Positions 1 to 8,214 are shown, counted from the first letter of the stretch. The stretch is DNA of 64,000 nucleotides from Candidatus Bathyarchaeum tardum (GCA_029762755.1 JARVGH010000006.1:62001-126000), one strand, 5' to 3'. Program-made: numbers and translations. The notes: generated from the sequence alone by a model not told the origin.

Positions 1-189
1 GCATACGGATTCAGAGGACCCAAAGACAAAATTTGGGGACTTTGGGAAGCTGATGATTTTTCTTATCAACTATCTGCAACCCTCGGAGGTTTACTTGAAG
101 AATACAATACAACCTTGGACATAATTTATGAAGATGCACTGGAATCAAATAATACCCTTCCTTACGAGAAACTGATTTTTTGGAATTGA
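1..189 (+). CDS. C-terminal fragment of an unrecognised protein (cut by window edge)
   Basis: An open frame runs in from the window edge and stops at TGA 187-189, giving the last 62 residues of a protein. The sequence is acidic with several aromatic residues (it opens AYGFRGPKDK) and looks coding, but I recognise no family. The true start lies outside the window. Bases 190-363 that follow hold no convincing gene; an open stretch 240-344 has no start codon. Confidence 0.5.
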   Translation, partial: AYGFRGPKDKIWGLWEADDFSYQLSATLGGLLEEYNTTLDIIYEDALESNNTLPYEKLIFWN

Positions 190-363
190 ACTGAACTCCA
201 ATCATAGAAAGCATAATTGTGCCCTTTTTATTCATTTAGACAATATTATCTGAAGCTGAGGAAAACAAACTTATAGAAGCTGTCTTTGAATATGTGCGTT
301 ACAGCAACAAACATGAAGTTACTATCTGTAAAAAACGCAAGTAAAAAAATAGTATAGTTCAGG

Positions 364-441
364 GCTCCGGTAGTATAGTCCGGTTAAGTATGACGGCCTC
401 TCGAGCCGCCGACCCGGGTTCGAATCCCGGCCGGAGCACCA
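364..441 (+). tRNA. tRNA-Glu (CUC)
   Basis: Full cloverleaf: acceptor GCTCCGG pairs with CCGGAGC, the T arm is CCGGG-TTCGAAT-CCCGG, and the seven-base anticodon loop CTCTCGA places CTC at positions 34-36. CCA is encoded at 439-441. A second glutamate tRNA (UUC) lies on the other strand near 29.6 kb with nearly the same body sequence. Confidence 0.95.
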
Positions 442-541
442 CTTATAATCTGAATGAACATGTGAACTTTTGCTCTTTAGAAAAACATTCCTTCAATGAT
501 TAATTGTTATTAGTGTCTGTCGTGTTTTTCTAATTGTTTAG

Positions 542-1411
542 ATGGATGGCGTGGCTTTGGTGCGTTGCGAAAAGAATCAGGTGTACCTTTTGGATTGTAT
601 GGAAGGAATGCAACGGTTTGTTGAAGATGGTGAAGTAGATGTTATTGTAACTTCTCCACCGTACAATTTGGGCATTAGATACAATTCTTATGATGATTCT
701 TGTTCTCGGGAAGAGTATCTAACTTGGATGGTATCCTTTGCAAAAGAGTGCAAACGGGTTCTAAGTGATTCAGGATCCTTTTTTTTGAATATTGGTTATA
801 AATCTAAGGATCCTTGGGTGGCATGGGAAGTAGCCTTCAGGTTTCGTAAACACTTTGTATTGCAGAACGTTATTCATTGGATAAAATCCATTGCGTTGCC
901 TAAAGATGATACAGGAAACTACCCAAACATACTTGGTGACATTGCAGTAGGACATTTCAAGCCAGTTAATAGTACCCGTTTCGTGAACAGGTGCCACGAA
1001 TACATTTTTCAATTTACCAAAAACGGAAACGTGGAAGTAGATAAACTATCAGTTGGAGTTCCCTACCAAGATAAAACAAATATCGGGCGATGGAAAAATG
1101 CAACAACAGACCTCCGAGACCGCGGTGACACTTGGTTTATCCCTTATGAAACAATTTGGTCCCGAAAAAAACAACGACCTCACCCATCTAGTTTTCCGCC
1201 TAAACTGCCCATGATGTGCATCAAACTTCATGGACTGGAAAAAACCAAACTAGTTTTAGATCCCTTCATAGGAATCGGCAACACAGCAATTGCCTGTCTA
1301 AGGTTAGGCGTTGACTTCATAGGGTTTGAAATGGACAAAAAATATGCAAAAATATCAAAACAACAAATAATCAACGAGTTGTCTGAACAAAGAAAAGCTG
1401 CAGATAAATGA
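542..1411 (+). CDS. DNA methyltransferase, beta class (N4-cytosine or N6-adenine)
   Basis: A 289-residue AdoMet-dependent amino-methyltransferase acting on DNA. The catalytic motif IV is TSPPYN at about residues 37-42, and the AdoMet-binding motif [11 protein letters not shown], lies near the C-terminus (about 240-249). This order, catalytic motif first, defines the beta class; an SPPY core is more common among N4-cytosine enzymes, but N6-adenine activity cannot be excluded. The length is normal and no target-recognition subunit is fused. No restriction endonuclease or specificity gene lies within several kilobases, so it is an orphan methyltransferase, possibly for host marking or protection against a lost restriction system. 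It follows tRNA-Glu by 100 bp. Confidence 0.9.
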   Translation: MDGVALVRCEKNQVYLLDCMEGMQRFVEDGEVDVIVTSPPYNLGIRYNSYDDSCSREEYLTWMVSFAKECKRVLSDSGSFFLNIGYKSKDPWVAWEVAFRFRKHFVLQNVIHWIKSIALPKDDTGNYPNILGDIAVGHFKPVNSTRFVNRCHEYIFQFTKNGNVEVDKLSVGVPYQDKTNIGRWKNATTDLRDRGDTWFIPYETIWSRKKQRPHPSSFPPKLPMMCIKLHGLEKTKLVLDPFIGIGNTAIACLRLGVDFIGFEMDKKYAKISKQQIINELSEQRKAADK

Positions 1412-1430
1412 ATATTTTTTGTTTAACAAA

Positions 1431-1457
1431 TGGTGCGGGGACAGGGATTTAATCCTT
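1431..1457 (-). pseudogene. decayed 3' end of tRNA-Leu, with CCA
   Basis: Read on the minus strand this is the tail of a tRNA ending in ACCA. It matches the 3' end of the intact tRNA-Leu(UAG) gene ending at 1965 at almost every base of acceptor and T arm, with a few substitutions (TTTAATCC in place of TTCGAACC). It lies 534 bp beyond the 3' end of the intact gene in the same orientation, the arrangement left by integration into a tRNA 3' end. Confidence 0.6.
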
Positions 1458-1557
1458 AATTTACCAGAGTAGAATATAACAATTTAAATGTGTTTTTTTA
1501 CAAGTCTAACCGAAACCCATAAAATAATTTAAAAATTGACCTAAACCTACAATTTGG

Positions 1558-1839
1558 TCATTTCATCAAGTCAATTTCATTCTTCTTTAATTTTTCAATC
1601 TGGTTGAACAGATTATTTTTCTGAGAAAACAAAACTTGCAAATCATCTAAAAGTTCAGAAATGTTTTCAAGCAAATAATCGGATTTTTCTCCGTCTTGCT
1701 CTTTTTCTTGAAGCGCCTTCACAGTTTTAAGTAACTCATCAATTTTACAGTTTATTTCATCCTGAAAAACAGCTAAGGACTTAACTGTCATATGAAGACG
1801 CAAATCAATGCTATTTTCATTAAATGACATCGAAATCAC
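1558..1839 (-). CDS. small coiled-coil protein of unknown function
   Basis: A 93-residue (or 90-residue, from the ATG at 1830) charged protein with no cysteines. It is rich in Lys, Glu, Leu and Asn in a heptad-like pattern from about residue 25 to the end, so it should form a long helical coiled coil. No family is recognised. It is the only gene between the intact tRNA-Leu and the decayed tRNA-Leu tail, so it may be what remains of an integrated element. Confidence 0.5.
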   Translation of the reverse strand: MISMSFNENSIDLRLHMTVKSLAVFQDEINCKIDELLKTVKALQEKEQDGEKSDYLLENISELLDDLQVLFSQKNNLFNQIEKLKKNEIDLMK

Positions 1840-1964
1840 GAACTTGAAAATTTCAAAATTTTACTATAGTACTCTTAGTGTTAAATGCTCTAATTTATTT
1901 TTTGGTTCAGTAACATTGTTACTTTTCTGTTTAATTTTCAAAAATATCAATTTTGCACATAAAA

Positions 1965-2052
1965 TGGTGCGGGGAGAGGGATTCGAACCCTCGAACTCCT
2001 ACGAGACAGGGTCCTAAGCCCTGCGCCTTTGACCTGGCTCGGCGACCCCCGC
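1965..2052 (-). tRNA. tRNA-Leu (UAG)
   Basis: Class II tRNA with a long variable arm (TGTCTCGTAGGAGTTCGA region). The acceptor GCGGGGG pairs with TCCCCGC with a terminal G-U, the anticodon stem CAGGG/CCCTG encloses loop CTTAGGA, and CCA is encoded. Its body is close to the tRNA-Leu(GAG) gene at 16.4 kb. Its 3' tail is duplicated in decayed form at 1431-1457. Confidence 0.95.
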
Positions 2053-2294
2053 GTTTTTATTAAATAATAACTTGATGCAAATTTATTGAGTGGTTAATTT
2101 GCCAAGTTTATTGCGTCAATATACTACACCATCAATATCAACTTTGTCCCCTGATTAAGACAAATAAGATTTTTCTAAAAATATAATAAAATTACGAAAA
2201 AACGAACACCATTTTAAACTATTGCAAATCAAGATTTATGCAGTGACCTATCGTGATGCAAAAGGTTGAATGCATGCATTTTTTATGTTTGGCT

Positions 2295-2477
2295 TTATTT
2301 CATGGGAGATAACGTCAGCTGTTCTTTGGCGATGTTGACTTCGGTGATTGTGTGATTTTTGAAATCCATTGATTTTCCCATTATGTCCTTGACTACCACG
2401 GTGTTATCGTTTGCTTTTGCGTAAATTGCGTTTTCAAATACTTTTTTTCCGTTTACAACAACTTTGAGTTCACACAT
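2295..2477 (-). CDS. CooT-family small protein
   Basis: About 60 residues when started at the ATG that gives MCELKVVVNG. The family has an invariant Met-Cys-Glu N-terminus, with the cysteine as nickel ligand in characterised CooT, so the longer frame starting at 2504 is unlikely. The pattern of beta-strand segments, a central DIMGKSM and a terminal hydrophobic strand matches the family. CooT binds Ni(II) for carbon monoxide dehydrogenase maturation in some bacteria; many archaeal homologues have unknown roles. No CODH gene lies nearby. The gene stands alone. Confidence 0.7.
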   Translation of the reverse strand: MCELKVVVNGKKVFENAIYAKANDNTVVVKDIMGKSMDFKNHTITEVNIAKEQLTLSPMK

Positions 2478-2657
2478 GTTTTCTCTATAGTAAATATTGA
2501 TCATTTCTGCTTATATGTTGTTACCAAAGTTTCAACTGTTTGTGTTACAACAAAATGTCGAAAACATAAACATGAAACATTAGTGCAGTGAAAAACAGTT
2601 TATTTCTTATCGGTTACCTTAATGTTGTAGCTAAACACAATTAACGAGTGAAGAATT

Positions 2658-3626
2658 TTGGACATCGCAATCAAGACTTTTGACCTAACGAAGTGTTATG
2701 AAAAACTTGTGGCTGTTGATCACATAAATTTTGAAGTTAAACAGGGTGAAATTTTTGGTTTTTTGGGTCCTAACGGTGCAGGAAAAACAACTACGACTCG
2801 TATGTTAATTGGCATATCTCGACCAACACAGGGAACTGCAGAAATTTTAGGATACGACATACTCAAACAATCTGTGCAAGCCAAAGAACTTATGGGCATA
2901 GTTCCAGACGTGTCTAACGTTTATTCTGATTTGTCTGCTTGGGATAATCTGAATTTCACTGGTCGATTGTATGATGTTCCAAAAGGCGAACGGGAACAAA
3001 GAGCCACAGAATTGTTACGTTTGTTTGGGTTATACGATAGACGAAAAGAAACAGTTGATAACTTTTCGAAGGGGATGAAAAGGCGGCTTTGTATAGCTAT
3101 GGCCTTGATAAATAAATCATCAGTTTTGTTTCTTGATGAACCCACAACGGGATTAGATGTTCAGAGTTCATTGATAATCAGAAATTTGGTTAAAAAATTG
3201 AATGCTGAAGGATTAACAGTTTTTGTTACAACTCATAACATGGAAGAAGCAAACCAAATGTGTGACAGGATTGCAATAATTAACAAAGGACGAATAGTAG
3301 CTGTAGATACTCCAGAACTGCTAAAATCTACAATAAAAAAATTACAGGTTGTAGAACTTTCATTTGGTAAAAACAAAAACGGCATAATTGAAGACCTAGA
3401 AAAAATTTCACACACAAAAGAGGTCATGAAACATGGTGACAAATATCGGTTAAGCACGGAGAACGTGCCAAAGCTATTGTCTGAATTGTGGAACTATGCA
3501 ATAAGTAACAATTTGACAATTAATACCATAAACACGTTGGGTCCTAGTCTTGAAGATGTGTTTGTGGAAATTACTGGAATATCCCATGAAGTTGACCAGA
3601 ACACCTGTGGAAGCAAACAAGAATGA
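2658..3626 (+). CDS. ABC exporter ATP-binding protein (ABC-2 type)
   Basis: A 322-residue ATPase that powers the membrane subunit encoded by the next gene. Walker A GPNGAGKTTT is near residues 38-47, the signature is NFSKGMKRRL, Walker B is VLFLDEPTTGLD and the switch is TTHNMEE. A C-terminal regulatory segment of about 90 residues, ending LGPSLEDVFVEITG, is typical of the multidrug/antibiotic exporter (CcmA-like) branch. The start is TTG at 2658. The stop overlaps the permease ATG in ATGA, so the two are translationally coupled. Substrate is unknown. This is one of three such exporters in the window. Confidence 0.92.
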   Translation: MDIAIKTFDLTKCYEKLVAVDHINFEVKQGEIFGFLGPNGAGKTTTTRMLIGISRPTQGTAEILGYDILKQSVQAKELMGIVPDVSNVYSDLSAWDNLNFTGRLYDVPKGEREQRATELLRLFGLYDRRKETVDNFSKGMKRRLCIAMALINKSSVLFLDEPTTGLDVQSSLIIRNLVKKLNAEGLTVFVTTHNMEEANQMCDRIAIINKGRIVAVDTPELLKSTIKKLQVVELSFGKNKNGIIEDLEKISHTKEVMKHGDKYRLSTENVPKLLSELWNYAISNNLTINTINTLGPSLEDVFVEITGISHEVDQNTCGSKQE

Positions 3627-4375
3627 AGATCAAATACGTCACAAAAGTGTTAAGAATTGCATGGGCAATTGGAGAAAAAGACATACGAATCTATTATCTC
3701 AGACCGGGTTCTTTGATATTTGGAATACTGTTTCCACTTTCAATGTTCTTGTCTTACATTGTTGGCCGAAACGTATCAATTGCCCAAGCCATTCCCATTC
3801 TAGTAGCTCAGACACTGTTTTTCGCTTCTTCATCAATTGGACCAATAACAATACCTCTTGAACGAAGACTGCGCACCTTTGACCGTTACTTATCTGCACC
3901 AATATCTCTCAAAACAGTTCTACTGGGAAAAACAATTTCAGGATTCCTTTACGGCCTAACAGTTTCTTCAATTCCCATAATAGCAGGGGTAGTGTTTTTC
4001 CAATCAACAATTACAAACATTATAGCTTTAATCGCAGGAATGATTCTATCAGCATTTTGCTTCGCAGCAATGGGTCTCATGTTCGCTTCTATACCTGGAC
4101 AAAATCCTGGACAAGTCATGATGCCAATGAATTTTGTTCGAATCCCGTTACTATTCATAAGCGGAGTGTTCATCCCCATTTCAGAACTACCAAGTTGGGG
4201 TCAGTTCCTGTCAGGCTTCTCCCCCCTTACACACACTATCGAATTAGTAAAAGGTGGACTAGGAGGAGAAAACATCTTTGGACCATTTTTGAACATCACA
4301 GGTTTAGTGTTATACCTAGCCGTTTTCCTGTTAGTAGGAATCCGTTTCCACATAATAAACCAAAAAAAAGAATAA
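3623..4375 (+). CDS. ABC-2 type exporter membrane protein
   Basis: A 250-residue integral membrane subunit with about six hydrophobic helices. The conserved ABC-2 stretch around MPMNFVRIPLLFISGVFIP lies in the C-terminal half and is followed by the SPLTHTIELVKGGL motif common in DrrB/NodJ-like permeases. It overlaps the preceding ATPase gene by four bases. Together they should form a homodimeric-permease exporter of a lipid, drug or polysaccharide; the substrate cannot be read from sequence. Confidence 0.88.
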   Translation: MKIKYVTKVLRIAWAIGEKDIRIYYLRPGSLIFGILFPLSMFLSYIVGRNVSIAQAIPILVAQTLFFASSSIGPITIPLERRLRTFDRYLSAPISLKTVLLGKTISGFLYGLTVSSIPIIAGVVFFQSTITNIIALIAGMILSAFCFAAMGLMFASIPGQNPGQVMMPMNFVRIPLLFISGVFIPISELPSWGQFLSGFSPLTHTIELVKGGLGGENIFGPFLNITGLVLYLAVFLLVGIRFHIINQKKE

Positions 4376-4588
4376 TTTAATTAACTTACAAAAACTCAAA
4401 CTGCTAATTCTCCAAAATTTTCCAATTATACCTTAATCCCCCTATGGCAAACACAATTTTCAATAAACAAACAAAACACTTCTGGAAACAATCTATTCTC
4501 TTTGCTGTTTTGGTTGGATTTAAGCAGAAAACATAAAAACAACAAACTGCATGTCGAATTGCAGAAACCAACAACAATGTTGGCATAA

Positions 4589-4664
4589 GCCTCGGTGGCC
4601 TAGCTGGTTGGGCATTGCCTTGGTAAGGCAGAGGTCGCGGGTTCAAATCCCGCCCGAGGCTCCA
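4589..4664 (+). tRNA. tRNA-Thr (GGU), integration target
   Basis: Acceptor GCCTCGG pairs with CCGAGGC, discriminator T, encoded CCA. Anticodon stem TTGCC/GGCAG encloses loop TTGGTAA, so the anticodon is GGT. The T arm is GCGGG-TTCAAAT-CCCGC. Its last 28 bases plus three flanking bases recur exactly at 8716-8746, marking it as the attachment site of the adjacent element; the gene itself remains intact. Confidence 0.95.
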
Positions 4665-4667
4665 CAA
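4637..4667 (+). repeat. attL: 31-bp direct repeat at the tRNA-Thr 3' end
   Basis: The sequence from the T-arm GCGGG through CCACAA is identical to 8716-8746. It covers the T arm, the 3' acceptor strand, CCA and three bases beyond. The integrase frame reads through it without a stop (GGG TTC AAA TCC ...), in the same frame as in the distal copy. Confidence 0.93.
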
Positions 4668-4716
4668 TATACACCCGCTACCTTTTGAAGAAGAAATAAT
4701 CAAAACCCTCTGGGGA

Positions 4717-5559
4717 ATGAAAAAAGACCACCTAGCAGAATCCACAATCAAAGTAACAGACCGCAGACTAAGATTAATAGCAAAAACTGTGAACCTAAAT
4801 GACTCCGACAAAGTGACTGAATACCTTGCAAACAAAGAAGGAAAGAACGGATACATAGACAGCTTAACGTCAGCCTACGAAAGATACACAAGATACAACG
4901 AAATATTTTGGAAAAAACCATACATCAAAAGGTCAAGCCAGCCACCCTATGTTCCAACAACGGAAGAAACGTCAATTCTAATCGCAAATGCAGGAACAAA
5001 ATATTCTATGATTCTAAGCATTCTCAGAGACACAGGAATGCGACCTATAGAGTTGGAAAGGTCTAAGCTGAAATGGTTTGACCTTAAAAGAGGAATTGTG
5101 AATGTTGAAACGGCAAAAAGTGGAAATCCAAGAACATTAAAACTAAAAGCAGAAACATTATCCATGCTCAAAAATTACATAGCAAAACACAACTTCAACC
5201 TAAACGACAATATTTTTCCATGCGTAAAAACGGTAAGAAGTGCTTACACAAAGATTAGGAAACGAACTGCAACAAAACTTCAAAAACCCGATTTACTCCG
5301 AGTGTCAATGTACAGTTTTAGGCACTATTTTGCAACAATGTTATATCATAAAACCAAAGACATTCTACTCGTAAAACAGAAATTAGGACACAAACGTCTT
5401 GAGACTACTCTAATTTATACACATCTTGTAAACTTTCAAGAGGATGAATACGTCGCAAGAACAGCAACAACTACCGAAGAAGCGTTAAAACTTATCGAAG
5501 CAGGGTTTGAATATGTCACAGAAATGGACAGTATAAAGATTTTCAGAAAACCTAAGTAA
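4717..5559 (+). CDS. tyrosine integrase, C-terminal part (int(C))
   Basis: 280 residues from the first ATG, carrying the whole catalytic domain of a tyrosine recombinase. Visible residues are Arg in TGMRPIE (109), Lys in TAKSG (134), a Y-S-F-R-H box (199-203) where most family members have HxxR, His in LGHKR (225) and the nucleophile Tyr in LIYTHL (234). The frame stays open upstream through the attachment repeat to a stop at 4624, with no ATG, so the first 46 residues of the full protein lie partly at the far end of the element (8658-8746). After integration this piece lacks the native start and promoter; it may be silent, or read from the tRNA promoter. Confidence 0.9.
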   Translation: MKKDHLAESTIKVTDRRLRLIAKTVNLNDSDKVTEYLANKEGKNGYIDSLTSAYERYTRYNEIFWKKPYIKRSSQPPYVPTTEETSILIANAGTKYSMILSILRDTGMRPIELERSKLKWFDLKRGIVNVETAKSGNPRTLKLKAETLSMLKNYIAKHNFNLNDNIFPCVKTVRSAYTKIRKRTATKLQKPDLLRVSMYSFRHYFATMLYHKTKDILLVKQKLGHKRLETTLIYTHLVNFQEDEYVARTATTTEEALKLIEAGFEYVTEMDSIKIFRKPK

Positions 5560-5709
5560 AAACTAGTAATTCACGTCTGTAATTAATAAAAAGGAATGTT
5601 TCAACACCAGTTTATTAGCATACTAAATATTTTATAGCAATCTTAATGTTTACATTCAATGCATATTATCTCAAACATAAAGGTACAACTTTGCTAGGAG
5701 AGATTTTTG

Positions 5710-6354
5710 ATGGTAACCGTATTCATTTCTTATGAAACAACTACAGGATTAGAATTCTCCAAACATTTGCAAAAATCACTCTTAAAACATAATATTGCAT
5801 CTTTTGTAGCTAAAGAAGATATTGCACCCGGAAAAGCTTCTTCCAAATTAATTCAAAAAAATTTGAAAGATTGTAAATATTTTGTTTTGATATTGACAAT
5901 AAATGCCTTTAAATCATCTGAAGTAAAAAGAGAGTTTTCTTTGGCTAAAGAATGGGACAAATATATTATTCCTTGTGTGAAGGAAGGTCTTGAAGAATAT
6001 ATTGAAAAAGATTTTGAAGAAATTATTGATTATCAACATTTGCTTTTTAAAACTAAAGAAGACTTGGCAAATTGTGTTTTAGAAACAATTTTAAAACAGC
6101 GAATTATAGAAGATAAAAATACCATAAGAAGTATCAAAAGTGTTACACGACAAGACGTTATTGATTCTCTTCTGGATGATTGGGTTATGCTGGAGACTAA
6201 TTTGCACATAGTTTTAACTGAACCTGAATATGACCCAAATCGTGGCGGAATAGTAATTAGAATGAAAATAGAAGACATGGAAAAAAGAAAAAAGGAACTT
6301 CTAAATAAATTCAAAAAGGAAATTATTGATTCTGGCGGTACAATAATCGAGTAG
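5710..6354 (+). CDS. TIR-domain protein, probable element cargo
   Basis: 214 residues from ATG 5710 (AGGAG nine bases upstream; an in-frame TTG sits just before). Residues 1-110 match the TIR fold: opening VFISYE, then a helix, FVAKEDIAPGK as the BB-loop region, LIQKNLKDCKYFVLILT, and SSEVKREF, where the Glu sits at the position of the catalytic Glu of NAD-cleaving TIR domains. The remaining 100 residues are charged and mostly helical, with no recognised domain. TIR proteins of prokaryotes act in anti-phage defence or as NAD-consuming effectors; whether this one is an enzyme or a scaffold is not decidable here. It is convergent with rep and markedly AT-rich. Confidence 0.75.
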   Translation: MVTVFISYETTTGLEFSKHLQKSLLKHNIASFVAKEDIAPGKASSKLIQKNLKDCKYFVLILTINAFKSSEVKREFSLAKEWDKYIIPCVKEGLEEYIEKDFEEIIDYQHLLFKTKEDLANCVLETILKQRIIEDKNTIRSIKSVTRQDVIDSLLDDWVMLETNLHIVLTEPEYDPNRGGIVIRMKIEDMEKRKKELLNKFKKEIIDSGGTIIE

Positions 6355-6436
6355 ATGTGCCATTAATTTTTTGATTTCAGCTTTTTATATGTCTGATTCC
6401 AATTGAACAACCGTTTTGTCCGAGATAGAGTTTTTT

Positions 6437-7525
6437 TTAAGTGGTTTTGAAACTTTCAATCCAACGAATATTTCCTGAGCTGTCCAGAAAATCTTCATAA
6501 CTATCTCGAGAATAATCAGGGTCATCTTTTCGTTTAACTACACAAGTTTTTCCGACATATTTGATGTAAACAAGTTCTTGCTGGCAAATTGGACATACTT
6601 CTTTGCGTTTTTCTGGAGTGACTTTTAGTTTTCGATAACTGCAAACTCCAAACCAAGTGGCAACGTGAAATCGTTTCTTTGTTTTATCGTAACTTGCATG
6701 GTTTAGTTGATACCATGCGGTTCCAAAAGCAGATTTTCGTTCACCTAAAACTTTAACGACCCAGCCATCTTTCTTGTAGCCGTCCCAATAGTTTCGGTCA
6801 TCAAAACCGCCACAGCCTTTCAAACAATTACCTTTACGTTTACAATGTCTGCATTGACCATAACCGCCAAGAATGTAACCAAGAATATGAAAGTGAGGGC
6901 TCCAATACCATTGTCTTTTGATGTTGTAGCGAAAACCGTGAAAGATTAGGCATCCACCGATTATTCCACGTTTTTTTAGAACTCTGTTAGCCTTTTGGCG
7001 CAGATAAGCATAGGATAGCCCATAATCTTTTGTGGGAACACTGCAAATGATGTGTTCTACTTGTCCATACTTTTTGGATGCTTCTTTACATCTTGCGTCT
7101 ATGTTTCCTGCTTCTCTTACCGCCCATCCGTGTTTGTAGCAAATTGGACATGAGGGTTTATGGCACCAATGATGAACACGACGAATAAACGCTTTACCTT
7201 GATAGTTGGTTCCATCTAGAGTAACTATGTTATGTGAATCAACACGCAAACAGCCCTTAAACCTGAAAAAGTGACCACACTTTCCATTTGTGGGTTCACC
7301 ATGTCCAACAAGTTTGAAATTACCGTATTCTCCGTAACTGTTCTGAGTGTCTAAAAGGGGAATTGATTCTCCTTTTTCGTTCAAAATGTCTTCTTTTTTT
7401 GGTTGTTCATCAGTGAAAGCGTCGTCGTCGGCGCCTGTCGGCTCCGCGACGCCAAACCCGCCTACACCAATATCTCGAAGTTGGAATGTCCGCGCATTAG
7501 TTGAGTTTTGGAGTTTTTCACTCAA
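6437..7525 (-). CDS. rep: HUH-type rolling-circle replication initiator (Rep)
   Basis: A 362-residue protein with the hallmark WSPHFHILG (His211-Phe-His213), the metal-binding HUH motif of rolling-circle Rep and relaxase enzymes. A candidate catalytic tyrosine segment, AWYQLNHASYDK (Tyr272, Tyr279), lies 60 residues later, the expected order and spacing. Three zinc-ribbon-like cysteine groups are visible: CHKPSCPIC (121-129), CRHCKRKGNC (225-234) and CPIC (311-314). There is no ATG in the frame; TTG at 7525 is the best start. The first 45 residues are poorly ordered and encoded by an unusually GC-rich patch. Rep would nick the plasmid origin to start replication. It is divergent from the regulator at 7603. 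Confidence 0.8.
   Translation of the reverse strand: MSEKLQNSTNARTFQLRDIGVGGFGVAEPTGADDDAFTDEQPKKEDILNEKGESIPLLDTQNSYGEYGNFKLVGHGEPTNGKCGHFFRFKGCLRVDSHNIVTLDGTNYQGKAFIRRVHHWCHKPSCPICYKHGWAVREAGNIDARCKEASKKYGQVEHIICSVPTKDYGLSYAYLRQKANRVLKKRGIIGGCLIFHGFRYNIKRQWYWSPHFHILGYILGGYGQCRHCKRKGNCLKGCGGFDDRNYWDGYKKDGWVVKVLGERKSAFGTAWYQLNHASYDKTKKRFHVATWFGVCSYRKLKVTPEKRKEVCPICQQELVYIKYVGKTCVVKRKDDPDYSRDSYEDFLDSSGNIRWIESFKTT
7419..7472. other. GC-rich patch with inverted repeat inside rep, candidate nick origin
   Basis: About 50 bases of roughly 70% GC lie inside an otherwise AT-rich element. They contain GCGTCG at 7419-7424 facing CGACGC at 7447-7452, and the palindrome GGCGCC between them. The encoded peptide (GVAEPTGADDD) is unlike the rest of Rep. 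Some rolling-circle replicons place the double-strand origin within the 5' part of rep, so this is a candidate; the sequence alone does not prove it. Confidence 0.35.
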
Positions 7526-7532
7526 TGTTTAC

Positions 7533-7546
7533 GACCTGAAAAGGTC
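7533..7546. promoter_or_regulatory. inverted repeat GACCT-GAAA-AGGTC upstream of rep
   Basis: A perfect five-base inverted repeat with a four-base spacer lies 8-21 bases upstream of the rep TTG, between the divergent rep and regulator genes. In the rep mRNA it would form a GNRA-like or UUUC-capped hairpin near the ribosome site; at the DNA level it could be an operator. Either would control Rep level. Confidence 0.4.
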
Positions 7547-7597
7547 TATGAACAAAGATTTATATGAGTCAAGATATAACATAATTAAAGTAGTGAA

Positions 7598-7640
7598 AAC
7601 ATATGTCAGAACCAATAAAGAATGAACATATGTCAAAACC
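7598..7640 (+). repeat. two 16-bp direct repeats over the start of the regulator gene
   Basis: AACATATGTCAGAACC (7598-7613) and AACATATGTCAAAACC (7625-7640) differ at one base and are 27 bases apart, so both ATGs are in frame. Each contains the palindrome ACATATGT. They could be operator half-sites for autoregulation, or a duplicated start region. A TATA-like TTTATATG lies about 40 bases upstream. Confidence 0.45.
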
Positions 7641-8214
7641 CCACTTCAAAAGTGATAACTTACCCTCTCTTCAAAGACTAATTGTGCTTAACTTTGCGGA
7701 AAGTGAACCTCAGACAGTCAATGAAACCGTAAAAGCAATTTCTAAAAGCTATAAAGCAACTTGGAATGCCTTCAACAGTTTAGAAAAAAAGAGCCTAATA
7801 GAAAAAATTGATGTTAAACATTACCGTGGAAGAGAATATCCCCGTTTTTGGTTAACTGCAGAAGGCATAGTAATGGCTTTGATGGAAGGCGCAAATTTTG
7901 ACAGATTACTTGAACAAGCTAAGATTCTATATCCTGACGCTAAAACTCTACACTGCTTTTTAGAAATAATGCCCTACACTAAACCTGAACTTTTGAAATT
8001 AGGATATTCAATCATAAAAGGAAAAAAGGAAGTAGGAATGAGCGAATTAGCAACATTGACTTTTTCTAAATCGGCAAACCAAATGAGTGCTGAAGATGGA
8101 AAAAAATTTGTGGCAACATTAGAAAAATACCCTGAAGAATACAAAGAATTTAAAACAAAAATTCAATCAGCAATAGACCAACTGAGCCAATTAATCACAG
8201 AAAAAAAACCATAA
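7603..8214 (+). CDS. winged-helix DNA-binding protein, element regulator
   Basis: 203 residues from ATG 7603 (a second in-frame ATG at 7630 is equally plausible). Residues 25-90 look like a MarR/PadR-like winged helix: helix-turn-helix around VNETVKAISKSYKATWNAFN, then SLEKKSLIEKI and a wing ending REYPRFWLTAEG. The C-terminal 110 residues are helical. It is divergent from rep across a 77-bp region with inverted and direct repeats, the usual place for a copy-number or integration regulator. Its specific targets are unknown. Confidence 0.7.
   Translation: MSEPIKNEHMSKPHFKSDNLPSLQRLIVLNFAESEPQTVNETVKAISKSYKATWNAFNSLEKKSLIEKIDVKHYRGREYPRFWLTAEGIVMALMEGANFDRLLEQAKILYPDAKTLHCFLEIMPYTKPELLKLGYSIIKGKKEVGMSELATLTFSKSANQMSAEDGKKFVATLEKYPEEYKEFKTKIQSAIDQLSQLITEKKP

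Noticed and set aside
240-344. open stretch encoding about 34 residues between the first partial gene and tRNA-Glu
   Set aside because: It has no start codon, and it follows a stop in frame; could be a remnant but there is no independent support.
4404-4856. 150-codon minus-strand frame over tRNA-Thr
   Set aside because: It reads through the antisense of the tRNA and the integrase; codon pattern not coding.
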